A stretch of DNA of 64,000 nt from Dendrocalamus latiflorus (Eukaryota > Streptophyta > Magnoliopsida > Poales > Poaceae), in contig CM029666.1 in the NCBI GenBank assembly GCA_017311315.1, positions 31,630,749 to 31,694,748 of the forward strand, written 5' to 3'. This document shows positions 27,701-38,658 of the stretch, piece by piece. A program made the position numbers and the translations under genes. The number at the start of each line of letters is the position of its first letter. Position 1 is the first letter of the stretch. Under the pieces are notes generated by a model. It searched no databases. It was not told the DNA's origin and saw only the letters and a list, made by a program, of their open reading frames with translations.

Positions 27701-29976
27701 ACAAGATAATTGTAGTACATGTTAAAAGTTCATTATCTATATCAACCAAAATCATAAGCAAATATCTCTCTCCATAATCTCTGTCGCAAATAGCCAAAAT
27801 TCAAAAATTTCAGCCAAAAGTCATAAGCCGCAGCCATATCAAATAATCCCATTGTTCAATCCCTTGACATGGAATTTAAGATGAGATGCCTTCAAGGAAA
27901 AAATGCCTTAAAAACTACTAAGATGAGAAAAGAAAAGGGATAACATGGAATCAAAATTATAATTTTCTATTCGGCTGGGCCTGTCCAGTTCCTAATCTAC
28001 TCCTTGAGCTGGACCAAACACTTTAAGGCCACGCCCAAAGACAGCCCATGTGGTATTGCTGCAGGCTGCAGTTCGTCTGAATACCATGTATTTAACTTCG
28101 CTGACTTGGAGCTGTTCTCCTGTTGGCTGTAACCAACAAACAGGGATTGCAATGCAAATCTGATGGACATGGAGCTTTGGGACTTCTTTTACCTTTAGTG
28201 CTCCACGTTGTAGCATGCCTCTAAATGTTGCATACAATTGAATTCTTGTGAAGTTGAAATTCAATCAGACGATCACTGACATATTCTCTTTTAGGCCGTC
28301 AGTAATTGTATGTGTAGCTGCTCCCCATGTTAGAGTTGAACCCTGAATCAAAATTCTTGGGTCGTTTGTTTCAAGTGAAATGCAAAACTTTTTCCATTGC
28401 AGTTCTCAGCCGTTTTAACTACACTCTAATAGTTTGGAGCTTTCAATGTTGACAGTGATGTCCACAACCTGCGAACTGAATCTCTCAAGCAGCAGTACAA
28501 GCTGGTAAGTTTCGGACTTCAATGTCTTTTAGATTAACCTTACAGCAGTGCTTCGATGTGCCTAATGTGACCTATTGGTTGAGCAGGTCAAGGACAGGAC
28601 ATCGGTTCAGAACACATACAGCTATGGTTCCCATGTGATGCAATACGGTTCTTTGGACCTGAATGTTCAACATCTGTTCTTGTACATTGGATCAAATCCT
28701 GCTAACGACAATGCCACGTTTGTGGAAGATAACTCGTTGCCGTCGTTCTCAAGAGCTGTTAATCAGCGGGATGCTGATCTTGTTTACTTCTGGCAGAAGG
28801 TTTGTAATTCATATCATGAGGAATGTATTGGCCTTGATTTTTGTCACAAGATCGCTTGATTATTGTCGTGCTTTATTCAGAACAATGCATCATTTCGATG
28901 GATATTCACAACAATGCATCATTTCGATGGATAAACCAACTGATTACTTTCTTTTATCTCACATGTAGTACCGGAAATTGGCTGAGGGCTCCCCTGAGAA
29001 AAACGATGCTCGGAAGCAATTGCTTGAAGTGATGGCCCATAGATCTCATGTTGACAACAGTGTCGAGCTGATTGGAAACCTTCTGTTTGGCTCTGAGGAT
29101 GGTCCTAGGGTTCTGAAGACTATTCGTGCAGCTGGTGAAGCTCTGGTTGATGACTGGACCTGCCTCAAGTCTATGGTAAGCTTCTATTTGATTTTGGTTG
29201 GCCATGTATCAGCATCTCTATGTTCTGTTTCTGTGTTGTTTTGCCATTGTTTAAGTGTTGCTTGTCTGGGACTAAGAGCAGATTATGAAGCGTCGCTTTC
29301 ATTTGTACAATTGTAGTTTGAATCTTGCAGATTTCTTTGAAAACTGAGCTATTTGTTGACTAACAAATATAATTGAGGTTATCATCTGGTTGCTTTGACA
29401 TGTGTAATTAGGTCAGGGTTTTATTTTCATGTGAAAAAATAATTTGTGCGTTATGAAATATTCTCAAACCATAGAAGCATTCTAGTTTATCAGCGGTACA
29501 AATGGAGGAGTAAAAGCGAGAAAAAGATCATCATTTCCTCTCTATTTTTTTGGTTCTTGTAATTATCAAGGCCTCTGTTAAGTTGCACAGGGTGTGTTCT
29601 CCTAACAGCCGAACTGTAAGAGCACGGCCACTAAAGCTTTTCAGGATGATACTGTTTAGTGTGAATGTTTTGGCTAGTTGCTTCAGTTCCATACATTGCC
29701 AAAATGTACAGGTGTTATCTGGCATCTGCTGCAGTAGTTTGGAACGATTTCTTTTGTCCCTGCACACCTAATATTCTTCTGCCTTTTCTTCAGGTGCGTG
29801 CTTTTGAAGCGCAATGCGGCTCGTTGGCACAGTATGGAATGAAGCACATGCGGTCCTTTGCAAACATCTGCAATGCTGGTATCCGTGCTGAAGCGATGGC
29901 AAAGGTTGCTGCGCAGGCTTGCACGAGCATTCCCTCCAACCCCTGGAGTTCCATCCACAAGGGTTTTAGTGCTTAA
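24773..29976 (+). CDS. VPE: Vacuolar processing enzyme (legumain, asparaginyl endopeptidase, C13 family)
   Basis: This vacuolar cysteine protease cuts after Asn or Asp. It matures storage and other vacuolar proteins and acts in plant cell death. Nine exons, all with GT-AG introns: 24773-24958, 25958-26122, 26538-26694, 26903-26988, 27079-27278, 28456-28504, 28587-28799, 28969-29175, 29794-29976. They give 481 aa, normal for the family. A signal peptide covers residues 1 to about 21 (hydrophobic, ending SAAQA). The catalytic His is residue 163 in FYSDHGGPG and the catalytic Cys is residue 205 in YLEACESGS. The caspase-like N-terminal sheet starts at [17 protein letters not shown]. The C-terminal autoinhibitory prodomain ends at residue 481. 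An N-glycosylation sequon lies in NDNAT (exon 7). The start is the first ATG after the leader and directly precedes the signal peptide. Nothing is broken. Intron 1 and intron 5 each carry MITE-like sequence, and the stop region is partly duplicated in the 3' UTR. I cannot assign an alpha, beta or gamma subtype. Confidence 0.97.
25500..25700. repeat. MITE-like fragment in legumain intron 1
   Basis: It runs from GGGCTTATAGCTCACG to AGCCGAAAAGAACCCAC and contains phrases (AAGCCAAAAGCTA, GTAGCCATAAGTCA) shared with other small elements in the window. The opposed start and end phrases suggest a small inverted-repeat transposon. Ends are uncertain. Confidence 0.4.
27610..27852. repeat. MITE-like element in legumain intron 5
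   Basis: The left edge GGGTCTGTTCTTTACGGCTT and the right edge, read on the minus strand as GGGATTATTTGATATGG followed by CTGCGGCTT, form an imperfect terminal inverted repeat of about 25 bases around an AT-rich centre. It shares sequence with the 22.5 and 38.0 kb blocks. It lies inside the 1177-bp fifth intron, well away from splice sites. Confidence 0.5.
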
Positions 29977-30121
29977 ACCATAGGTGAAGGAAACTTAGAC
30001 AATATTTCAGCTATTGAAACATACCAAATTTCCTTCATCTTCCCGCAGGGTTGTAGTGCTTGAACTATACTTGAAGAAGAACTATGTAATTATTTCAGCT
30101 ATTCCACCATACCAAATTACC
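29961..30121 (+). repeat. Diverged 87-bp tandem duplication across the legumain stop codon
   Basis: Positions 29961 onward (GGGTTTTAGTGCTTAAACC, including the last codons and the stop) recur at 30048 onward (GGGTTGTAGTGCTTGAACT). Both copies continue with TATTTCAGCTATT and CATACCAAATT. The offset is 87 bases and copies are clearly diverged, so this is an old duplication. It leaves the reading frame intact because the first copy holds the functional stop. Confidence 0.75.
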
Positions 30122-30334
30122 ATAGTTGTGCCCGATTTATGATGTACATACCATAGCAGAAAAGTGATTTGGCAATGTTACCTGTCATCACTGTACACTC
30201 ATAGTTTGTAAACATAAGTGTAGTTTGTACTTCCATATATGAAGAATGCATTGCTGCTATTTTTACATCGCCGAGTGCAGCTCCGTAATCTCATGTTCAA
30301 TCAGAACTGCTTCTTTGTCTTCCATTTCAAACCC

Positions 30335-30406
<72 letters not shown>

Positions 30407-30780
30407 CAGCTGTAGCTAGTGATCTCCTTTTTAATCCAAACAAGGTGATTTCGACAACCAGGGATTGCATGTATCACTTACTGTTGCATTGTTGTTTGTC
30501 TTCCATTTTAAACCCTTTCTGTTTGCCGCACTGTTGTTTGCCTTCCATTTTATACCCCTTCTGTTTGCAAAGTATAAGCCGAGAACAGATACTGATGAAA
30601 AGAAAATATATCAGCAAATAATCCTATTAGTGTCACTTGCTGTTCAATTGCACCAACTCTCATGTCTACCTAGGAGTCAGAAATGAACTATATTAGTTGA
30701 TGAAATTTTCTACACCAACTACTACATATCTGAATAGTGGCCTCTGGAACAACTATTTAACATAGCATGGCACCTGGAGA
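30122..30780 (+). other. Legumain 3' flank with a (TG)34 microsatellite
   Basis: The likely 3' UTR and polyadenylation area lies at about 30120-30260. A perfect TG repeat occupies 30337-30405 (69 bases). A short phrase (TTGTTTGTCTTCCATTTTA and TTGTTTGCCTTCCATTTTA) recurs at about 30492 and 30534. No gene is visible. Confidence 0.6.
30337..30405. repeat. (TG)n microsatellite
   Basis: Uninterrupted TG dinucleotide run of 69 bases; likely length-polymorphic. Confidence 0.97.
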
Positions 30781-31808
30781 ATTTTTTTTATGAATAATCC
30801 ATTTTTTATTCGAAATAATAGAAATATACCCACGTAAAATTTTTTTATAGAAATAGACTCCAATCATCGAGCCGTCGGACGACTGGAACCTATCGCCCAA
30901 CGGCCGCGTGACACACAAGCAATCTGCTGGCTGTTGGACAAATTGATTGTAGTCGCCGAACCGCTGGGCGACTGCTTCCAGTCGCACATCGGTTAGGCAA
31001 CTGCAACTCTAGTCGCCGAAGAGTTGGGCGATGGAGGCACATCCTTTGGAAAGAAGTGGAGAGGAGATGAGAGGGAGAGAACGGTGAAGAGGTTTTGTGA
31101 CTTTTGAGAGGTAATTTTTTTTGTCTATTGTAGTTTAAATGTTGTATATGAAGTAGATAGTTTATTTAGTATTAGTATCCATAAAAAATTATAGATGTAG
31201 TAAAGAATAGTGCAACGTTAGTATAGAAAATTTAGTCAATATAGTTTTAGAAAATTAGCAGACATAGTAACCTATAATTGTAGAAAACTTAGTGAACATT
31301 GTTGTAGAAAAGTAACATCCTTAGCAAATTAACATGCGTATAAAATTGTAGTTGTAAAAAATTTAGTCAATGTTACGTAGAAATTAATCCTCCGTAGAAA
31401 TTTGTAGTTATTCAAAATTCAGTCAATATTTTTGTAAGAATTTAATAATTTGCTTTGTATAAAATAATAATACATAACATTTATGATTAATTACAAATGA
31501 ATGTAATGTCTTTAGTACATTGAAAAACATGTGTACCATTATAACTGATACATAGGCATTTAAATCGATATGTCATGTAAATTGTCGAAACCCATTAGGA
31601 ATTTTTTGCAGTAAGGAAGAGCTCGAGTAGCGAGACAAGAGTGGTGTCGGTGCACGGTCTGCCGATAGGGAGTTAATGCTACGAGGGTAGTGTAGTTGGT
31701 TATGATAGCCGAATGATCGTTAAAATGTAAATTACAGTACATCAATATTTCCGTAATGTGTGATGCGATTTGACTCGTTGCAAAATTAAAAATATATGCA
31801 GGCAGACA
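30781..31808 (+). other. AT-rich leader of the MULE remnant
   Basis: The segment 30840-31040 contains several GTCGCCGAA / TTGGGCGAC phrases in both orientations. The rest (31100-31600) is AT-rich with recurring GTAGAAAA and TTAGTCAAT phrases. It has no coding potential. It is assigned to the MULE by position only. Confidence 0.35.
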
Positions 31809-33650
31809 TCAGTAATGCTGATACCCGCTATATTGAAAGTGCATTATGGTGTTGGCACCGTTCGTGAAGGTTCGAACGGTGTTGACTTGAGCGGTTTTGC
31901 GCAAGCCACTCTAGTACACCCAGACGACGAGAACGCTCGAATCGCAGATGTGATGCACTAGCTCACCCGTAGTTTTTTCTTGGACCCCGAGGTGTGTAGC
32001 ATCGTCATAAAAGGGCTTTGGAGCCAGTCTCCCGCGAACATCAGATGGGAGTTGAGAACATTGATGCACACTGTTGCGTGGAAGGGATTTATGTAAGTGT
32101 GTCGGCGCTGTGGATACGAGTGCGTGATGCTTATGCAACCATGCCCAATAGAAGTTGTGCAAGGTCATGCGGACGGCCATCATCCAGGATGTGCGTGTAG
32201 TTTGGACACCCTGCATGTTGGTGAAGAGAAGAAAGTTGCTCGTGACAAGACCGATGTGGTACATGGAGGAGAGAAAGAACGGTTACACCATGGTGAGGCT
32301 ACAGGACTAGCTGATGAAGGGGAGCATATGAAGTGCATAGTGTATCAAATAGAGAGCGATGACCAGATGGCTTGGGCTGAAGTGGAAGCTGTACAGGAGG
32401 ACGACGAGGACAGTTCGGATGAGGACAAAGCTCCCATCCCGCAAGAATGGAACCAGTTTGATGCTGAGAGTGTTGACACACATGACGAGGATGAATCACC
32501 TTGGGAGTATCATGGCACAGAGGTTCGATTGCATTCAATGTTTGCTGAAAAGGCATTGCTGCAGGATTCCATCAAGCTTTGGGCCTTGTCTATGCAATGG
32601 ACTTTTTGGGTCATGAAATCTACCCAAGAGCAGTACACCGTGAAGTGCGAGCAAGCCGGTTGTCCTTGGAGGGTGCACATGCATAGACCGAAGTATGAGA
32701 CTCACTGGATTGTATCGAAGGTGGAGCCATACTCTTGCATTCTCAGTAGTGTTTTTCCGAGGCATCGTAACCTAACGTCCGCCTTTATAGTCAATCTGAT
32801 ATATTGAGAGATAGTGGAGAAGAAGGACAAGGAGGCCACATACATCATGGTAGCTATCGAGAAGAAATTTAAGTACAAGATTAGCTACGCAAAGGTGTGG
32901 CGTGCGAAGCAGAAAGCATTGGAAAAATAGTTCGGGTCTTTCGAGGTGGCATATGACAATCTTCCTCGTATACTTTAGGTGTTACAGGATAGGAACCCAG
33001 GCATGTATATCACTGTGAAGGACAGGACATCTACAAGGCCACCAGGTTTTGTAGTGTTGCAGAGGGCCTTCTTAGTTTTAGCTACGTGCATCGAGGCATT
33101 CAGGCATATACTGCCCATGATCTCAGTTGATGGGACCTATTTGGCTGGCAAATACAAGGGCCAGATCCTTACAGCCATTGGTGTTGACGGAAACAATCTA
33201 ATTATGCCCTTGGTCATCGCATTCGTGGAAATTGAGAATTACAACAACTGGTTGTGGTTCCTTAGACATGTGAGGGTTGGAGTTGTCAGCGCTCGTTCTG
33301 ATGTGTGCGTAATCCATGATCGCCACTCTGGGATAGTGAAGACCATAAGAAAACTTTAGGAAGATCTCGAGAAGCCCTTCCCCTAACCGGATATGAGGAA
33401 CATATGGTGCACTCGTCACCTAGGGGCGAACTTCATCAAGAAGTTCCCAAAGCAACCATTGATAAAGTTGTTCAAGAGGCTGGCTATAAAGAACCAGTAG
33501 AGAAAATTTGATGCTTTGTGGGTGTAGAAGCAGATGCTCCAGCCTAGGCAAGCGTGCAAGGAAGGATGGGATCAGTCCAAGTGTGAGATGTGGCAAGTGT
33601 CGGATTGTGCAAGGCTTAGGAAGGAATGGCGCACAGGAGTGCAGGTAGAA
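31809..33650 (+). pseudogene. MULE (MuDR-type) transposase pseudogene
   Basis: Plus-strand pieces resemble grass Mutator-like transposases in the expected order. The N-terminal part has LKVHYGVGTVREGSNGVD (about 31824). An acidic linker follows at 32380-32500. The MuDR-type DNA-binding region (about 32510-32740) contains a zinc-binding pattern in VKCEQAGCPWRVHM. The MULE transposase core (about 33060-33360) has the first catalytic Asp in ISVDGTYLAGKYKG. The C-terminal part is worn. In-frame stops after INVIY-like sequence (32805), at about 32928, 32977, 33357 and beyond, together with frame changes, make it non-functional. The 30.78-31.8 kb leader holds repeated GTCGCC and GGCGA phrases but no clear terminal inverted repeat. 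Confidence 0.75.
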
Positions 33651-33713
33651 TGAAGAAGCGGAAGCGAGAGAGAAGATCGGCATGATCAAGATGGAAAAGC
33701 AAGATTAAGAAGG

Positions 33714-34358
33714 TGATTATTAGAGTTAGTAATCTTCTTTTCAGTTTGTGGGTCATAGTCGTGTATGAGTACAAATCAGTTTTTCGAGTTCGTATCATAA
33801 TCGTAGAAGTCGAGTCTGGTTCCAGTTTGTTTTCGAGTTATATATTTTTTCGTCTCTTAGTCGTAGAGCCGGGTATAAAAGAGAAGCAATGTAATGAGAG
33901 AAAAGCAAGAAAGCGATTGGTGTGATCGAACGAGAAGAGAGAGAGATAAAGAAGAGAAGAAGGAGTAGTTTTGGCTCCAGGAAACTATCGAATATTGAGT
34001 TTAACGTGGTCATAAACGAGTTACGACCACGACGATCGAGTGGAGGTGTCCGTAGGAGCTGAACACGTGGTCATAAATGAGTTACGACCATAGTCATGGA
34101 GCAGAAGACGTGTTCATAAGCTTTACGACCACGGTGATTGATAGAGTTCAACATGGTCATAAGTCACAGCGTGGTCATAATCGAGTTATGACTATGGTGA
34201 TCGAGTCTACTACGTGCTCGAAAGAGTACAGCGCAGCGTAAACGTGATCGTAACTTTCGTCAGTTGAAGTTACGAGTAAGTGGTCGGAGCTAGAAGGCGT
34301 GGTCGAAGCAACCACAACGTGGTCATAACGACTGCTAGGGTGGTCGTAAACTGCAACA
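33714..34358 (+). mobile_element. Copia LTR (solo or truncated), same family as 39761-40670
   Basis: It shares TTAGAGTTAGTAATCTT near the start, a TATA box (GGGTATAAAAGAG, 33871-33883), AAAGAAGAGAAGA, GGCTCCAGGAAA, many GTGGTCATAA / TTACGACCA pairs, and the end ACTGCAACA with the 910-bp LTR at 39761. It is about 645 bases, shorter than that copy. No primer site, purine tract or obvious target duplication adjoins it. Confidence 0.65.
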
Positions 34359-35983
34359 CTATGTATTGAACTATTGTTACCCGTGTTGAAGAGAATTTAG
34401 TAATGAACCTTCCCTGTTTTCCATTAAACCAAAACTACTAATGTTCTAGTTTATTGCTAGAGTAGTGTGATAACGTGCAATTTAGCCCCTTACCAATTGC
34501 CACCATATTTTTCTATTCATTTGGAATTTGCTTGGCTTTATTAACCAGTTCCTCTTCGAACAGAATATATGATCATGAAATTGTCTAATATCAACTTCAG
34601 TATCTAACAGAAATTTTGGCATAGTGAGTTAATTCAAAATATCACTAATAGTCAATATGCAAGAGGATGCTTGCTACTAGTGGAATTGATGCTATTCTTA
34701 ACCTTTGGCATGTTGCACCATGGAAGATAAGCAGGAAGATTAAAAGAAACTTGCACGGATTATTTTCAGTTCCAAATTCGAAGATTGAAGAGTAGAGCAT
34801 AGTAGATAGACATGCCTTGTTTCTCCTAAAATCCACTGGACATGGACAATTTCCTAAAATCCTCACCTCACCCGCTCACCATACAGCCTAGAGGGAGCCG
34901 ACCCTGGACGGCTGAAGCTTGGGCGGAGGCTGTGGCGCTGGGCTGTTGGTGCTGGAGGGAGGTAGAGCGGAGAGAGGCGACGGCAGTCACGCCGGGGGCC
35001 ACGAGCGGGCACTGGAGCCTGGAGGGAGCCGGCACTAGATGAGTGGAGGGAGACCGAGAGGCGGCACCGATGCTAGAGGAGTGGAGAGGGAGGCTAGGAG
35101 GCGGCGCCGGTGCTAGAGGAGTGGAGGGAGGCATTGGAATTGGTGTCAGGCAAGTCGGCGAGGGTTATACTATGGGCTGTGGCGCTGGCTGGCGAGGGTT
35201 AGAGTGAGGGCGTGATAGGCTGGGCCACTAGCAGCCTAGTGCCTTGGGCTGGGCTGAGCCGCCTCGGGCTGAGCCACTAATATTTCATTTTTAGGATCAT
35301 ATCAAAATAATACCACTACTAATTTTGCTTGGCCTCGAGCTATAACCTACCTAGCCCAAGGCTCAGATCTGCCCCTAGTTAGCTCCCATTGTATGTATTC
35401 ACCAAAATGTCTCCATACGACGATGCTGAAGCTACACTCACCCTCGCCTCGCCTCAGCATCAACAAGAACATGCTCGCCACCATGGAGGACAACGTGGAG
35501 GTGGCTGGCAGAGCCAAGCCCAGCTATGCTCAGTCTTGAGCAGAAATGAGAGAGAGAGAAAGAGAGGAGGAAGAAGAGGGCCCATAAATACTATTTTCTT
35601 TTGTTTATTTGTTACTGCTGATTAGAGTACTATTAGCATGTTATATCAACGTAGACTTATCTACTGGGATGCCATGTCATATTAAAACTACCTCGGTTTT
35701 GGTCGAGAGGTAAAGTGGATGATTTTCTTAGATCGAGGTCTCGAATCAAACGGTTTGAGAGTTTATGGTTGAAAATTGAATCGAGATTAGAGTTCAGGGT
35801 TACTTTCTCCACTACGAAACACCACCAAATTCCTTCAGAATTCATCTAGTTTGATCAGAATTCGCATCACACATCCAGCTTTTCAAGATCCATGCATCAC
35901 AGCTCAGATTTCCGAAGTGCAGAGAACCAGCAAGCATGCCACGCGCGCCCATCCTTTTCCAGCACCAATCCCTTTACCGCCTC
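34359..35983. other. Intergenic stretch, unassigned, with a GC-rich repeat-bearing block
   Basis: 34359-34860 is AT-rich and featureless. 34880-35280 is GC-rich and contains a phrase GGTGCTAGAGGAGTGGAG and variants repeated at about 50-bp steps (35066, 35110). It ends near CTAGCCCAAGGCTCAGATC, which resembles hAT-type ends. 35380-35850 shows nothing recognisable. No supported gene. Confidence 0.35.
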
Positions 35984-36495
35984 TAGGGGTGGAAACGGAT
36001 CGGATACGGTCGAATAGTCTCAAATACGAATACGAATCTATATTTTTAAAACGAATACGAATACGAATTCGAATATTTTCAAATATGGATACGAATATTC
36101 TCGAATACGAATACGGATATTTTCGAATACGGATTTTCTCGGATACGAATATCGGATAAAACGGATTCCTAACGATTTTGCCGATTTTTCATCGGTTTTT
36201 GACCGGTTACCAGTTTTAAAATGCCTAAATTCAAGTTTTGAATCACAAAATTTGTACGGATTTTTCATGGGTTCTAGAAACGGATCGAATACGAATCGAA
36301 TAGTCTCGAATACGGATACGGATACGAATATTCTCGAATACGAATGCGAATACGAATACTCTCAAATACGGATACGAATATTCTCGAATACGAATACGGA
36401 TATTTTCGAATACGGATTTTGCTTACCATATTCGGATTTCTCTCGGATACGAATATCGGATAAAACGAATTATCCGTTACCGTTTTCCACCCCTA
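35984..36495. mobile_element. 512-bp hAT-type MITE built of CGAATACGGATA-like repeats
   Basis: Terminal inverted repeats are TAGGGGTGGAAACGG on the left and, on the minus strand of the right end, TAGGGGTGGAAAACGG. It is flanked by a perfect 8-bp target duplication ACCGCCTC (35976-35983 and 36496-36503), the size typical of hAT transposons. Almost the whole interior consists of degenerate tandem 6- and 12-base phrases (CGAATA, CGGATA) with a non-repeat centre (36170-36270). It has no coding capacity. It sits about 270 bases before the arabinogalactan-peptide ATG. Confidence 0.88.
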
Positions 36496-36670
36496 ACCGC
36501 CTCTCCAGCTCTCGTATCCGATGCGCTGTCAACGTGGGCCCCACCCTAAAATTAATTAGCACTCCAAATGCCCAGCAAAACCGGAACTAAGAACGCAATT
36601 TACGCTGTACTATACAGATCAAGCCAAGCTGTTAATTACCTACCTAGCCTTTCCCCTTCCCGGCTTCCCC

Positions 36671-36677
36671 TATAAAA
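36671..36677 (+). promoter_or_regulatory. TATA box of the arabinogalactan-peptide gene
   Basis: TATAAAA lies 94 bases before the ATG, in a C-rich promoter. It is followed by a CT-rich leader containing AAACCCTAG. Confidence 0.8.
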
Positions 36678-36764
36678 GGACCCGGCTCTCCTCGCCGCCT
36701 CCAATCCTCCCAACCCCCAAAACCCTAGCTCCCCACATTTTCCTCCCCGGATCAATCCAGAGCA

Positions 36765-36944
36765 ATGGCCAGGGTCCCCGCCGTCGTGATCGCCGCCATC
36801 GTAGCAGCGGCCGCGGCCGCGCTCGCCACCCTCTCCTCCGCCGCCGAGGCGCCGGCGCCCGCCCCGACCTCCGGCGCGGCCGTCTCGGCGCCGCTCTCCG
36901 TGTGCTGCCTCGCCGGGCTCCTCCTCGCCTTCCTCCGCTACTGA
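36765..36944 (+). CDS. Arabinogalactan peptide (AG-peptide) precursor
   Basis: The frame encodes a 59-aa single-exon precursor. A signal peptide covers about residues 1-28 (Ala-rich, hydrophobic, ending near SSAAEA). A very short mature core follows, [15 protein letters not shown], with the alternating Ala-Pro motif in which Pro is hydroxylated and carries arabinogalactan in this family. The C-terminal hydrophobic tail (about 44-59, with [11 protein letters not shown]) fits a GPI-anchor signal. The processed peptide would sit on the outer face of the plasma membrane. Family AG-peptides are usually 55-75 aa, so length and architecture fit. The start codon follows a good TATA box and leader. 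Family assignment rests on composition and architecture, since peptides this short have little other sequence identity. The 3' flank is duplicated at 39.2 kb, and a hAT MITE sits just upstream. Confidence 0.85.
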   Translation: MARVPAVVIAAIVAAAAAALATLSSAAEAPAPAPTSGAAVSAPLSVCCLAGLLLAFLRY

Positions 36945-37309
36945 GATGCGCGCGCGTCCCCCTACATATGCCGCCTTCAGATCTGGTAGTAAAGTAGCAG
37001 CAGTAGTATGAGTCTAGCTCGAGTAGTAGCGTGGCGGTGGTGGTGGTGTCACGGAGAAGGCATTGTTTGGGTGTATGGATCTGCGGGTTCCACGGCTCGA
37101 TTTCGTGTGAGGATTTGAGAGGTTTTTGATTTGGGTTTGGTTTGATGCCTGCGTTATTTATGCGCTCTTCTCATGTACTTACTACCCTCTTTCGAGAGGA
37201 TTATGGTTATGGTGGATTTATGATATATATTATTACGTAGCATATATGCTTGCCCAGTTATTGTTATCTCAGAGCTTCGGTGCATTCCAGATTTGATTTT
37301 TATCGTGTG
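36945..37309 (+). other. 3' UTR and flank of the arabinogalactan-peptide gene
   Basis: No other gene. It contains GGTGGTGGTGG and a T- and A-rich stretch (37190-37250) likely to hold the polyadenylation site. Confidence 0.5.
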
Positions 37310-37725
37310 TTTTGCCGATCCATGTCACGCGAGATCGAACAGATCGATCGCTGGTTTGATTGGTAATTAAACCAGCTGTGTTTTGATTCCCTGCTGTCCA
37401 GAATCGAGATTGATTGGAATGTTGCGTGCCTCTGTGTGTGTGTGGCTGGGTATTTTTTTGGATGCCGGCCGGCAGGAAAGGGAAAGCGTGCGAGCTCAGC
37501 AGGCCAGCTGTGCGCGCTGAGAGAGAAGGGGGGAGATGCTTGTGGTGCGGTGGTCTGGTCCCTGGTTCACACGTGGGGAGCGGTTGGGGTTCGTTGCGAC
37601 CACCTGGGACACCTGGCCTACGCTCGCTCGCTTCATCGGCACAGGAGAACAATGCGATTGTGATGTGATGGCAACTCTCCGAAGCTCCCTAGTAGCGATG
37701 GGATGAATGGCGTCGAATGGTCTGG
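37310..37725 (+). repeat. Downstream segment of the AG-peptide gene, duplicated at 39205-39650 (copy 1)
   Basis: It shares long blocks with 39205-39650 in the same orientation at an offset of about 1.9 kb, including CGATCGCTGGTTTGATTGGT, CCGGCCGGCAGGAAAG, GACACCTGGCCTACGCTCGC and GCGATGGGATGAAT. The short frames within it do not look coding. Confidence 0.85.
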
Positions 37726-37894
37726 GGGTATTTCAATTTCTAAAAATGCAAACTAAAACCCTAGTTACGAACCATACAATTTAGCAAAAAAAATCCAACC
37801 AACAATCGTACCATATTCAGTCTATTTGCTTACAAAATGGAAAAAATCAGAAAAATTATTAATGCCTTACGTCGATTAAGGACTTTTATTTCAA

Positions 37895-38405
37895 TCAGCT
37901 TTTAGCTTTTAATTTCTAATTTTCAGAAATCAAAAACTGTTTAGAACATATTGGGCCTGTTTTTTTGGCTGAGGCTTATGGTTTTTGACTGCGGCTTATA
38001 GTTTTTGGGATGTTCGTGCGAGAGACTACATAGTAACAGTAACTCACGTGTAGTTTTTGATGATATGAATGAAGTCGGTACAGTATGTACTATAATTAAC
38101 TAGTAGACTCTATCTTGAAAAACACTCCGTTTAAAAGCTGGTTACTGTAGAAAAGTCAAAAGCAGAAGCCAAAAGCTCAAAAAGAACAAGATCATTATCT
38201 TCTTAACACAGCTTTTCTCCTTTTCCTTTTTTCCTTTATTCTAATGCGGCTTTTTCGTTTCCTTTTTCTTGTGCATTGTTCGTGTAGATATAACAGTGTT
38301 TTTCATTATTTCTTTTTTACTTTATTTTTTTCTTTAATTGAATGCCGTAGAAAAAGGTAATAGTCAATATAGTGAAATTTCAGCCAAAAGCTACAAAAAG
38401 CCGAA
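37895..38405. repeat. Cluster of MITE-like sequence
   Basis: It holds two blocks. The first is 37965-38190 (from GGGCCTGTTTTTTTGGC), related to 22528-22735. The second is 38185-38400, related to 24331-24600 and ending AAAAAGCCGAATTGAACG. The outer ends are weakly inverted. It probably represents one or two hAT-like elements inserted between the two copies of the AG-peptide flank. Confidence 0.5.
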
Positions 38406-38658
38406 TTGAACGGGGGTATAATCCATACCGCCAAGTGCTTGGTGAGACAATCGGCGGATGATAACGGCCAAATGATGCGGCGGATGGCAGGCTGCGGCCT
38501 AGGCCTCCAAGCTCTGCAACCGGTGGCTGCGAGCCTGCGACCAAGTAAGAGGGTTGATTTTGCTTTCATGCGATATATCAACCGCCGGCTACGAGACTGT
38601 GACTAAACGAGAGGATTGATTTTACTTTGGTACGAGACGGAACAAAGAGAGAGAATAA

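Noticed and set aside
30340..30621. Open frame beginning with alternating Cys-Val
   Set aside because: Produced by the TG microsatellite and has no other support.
35389..35625. 78-aa plus-strand frame near 35.4 kb
   Set aside because: No domain, ends in low-complexity Arg/Glu, no promoter or splice context.
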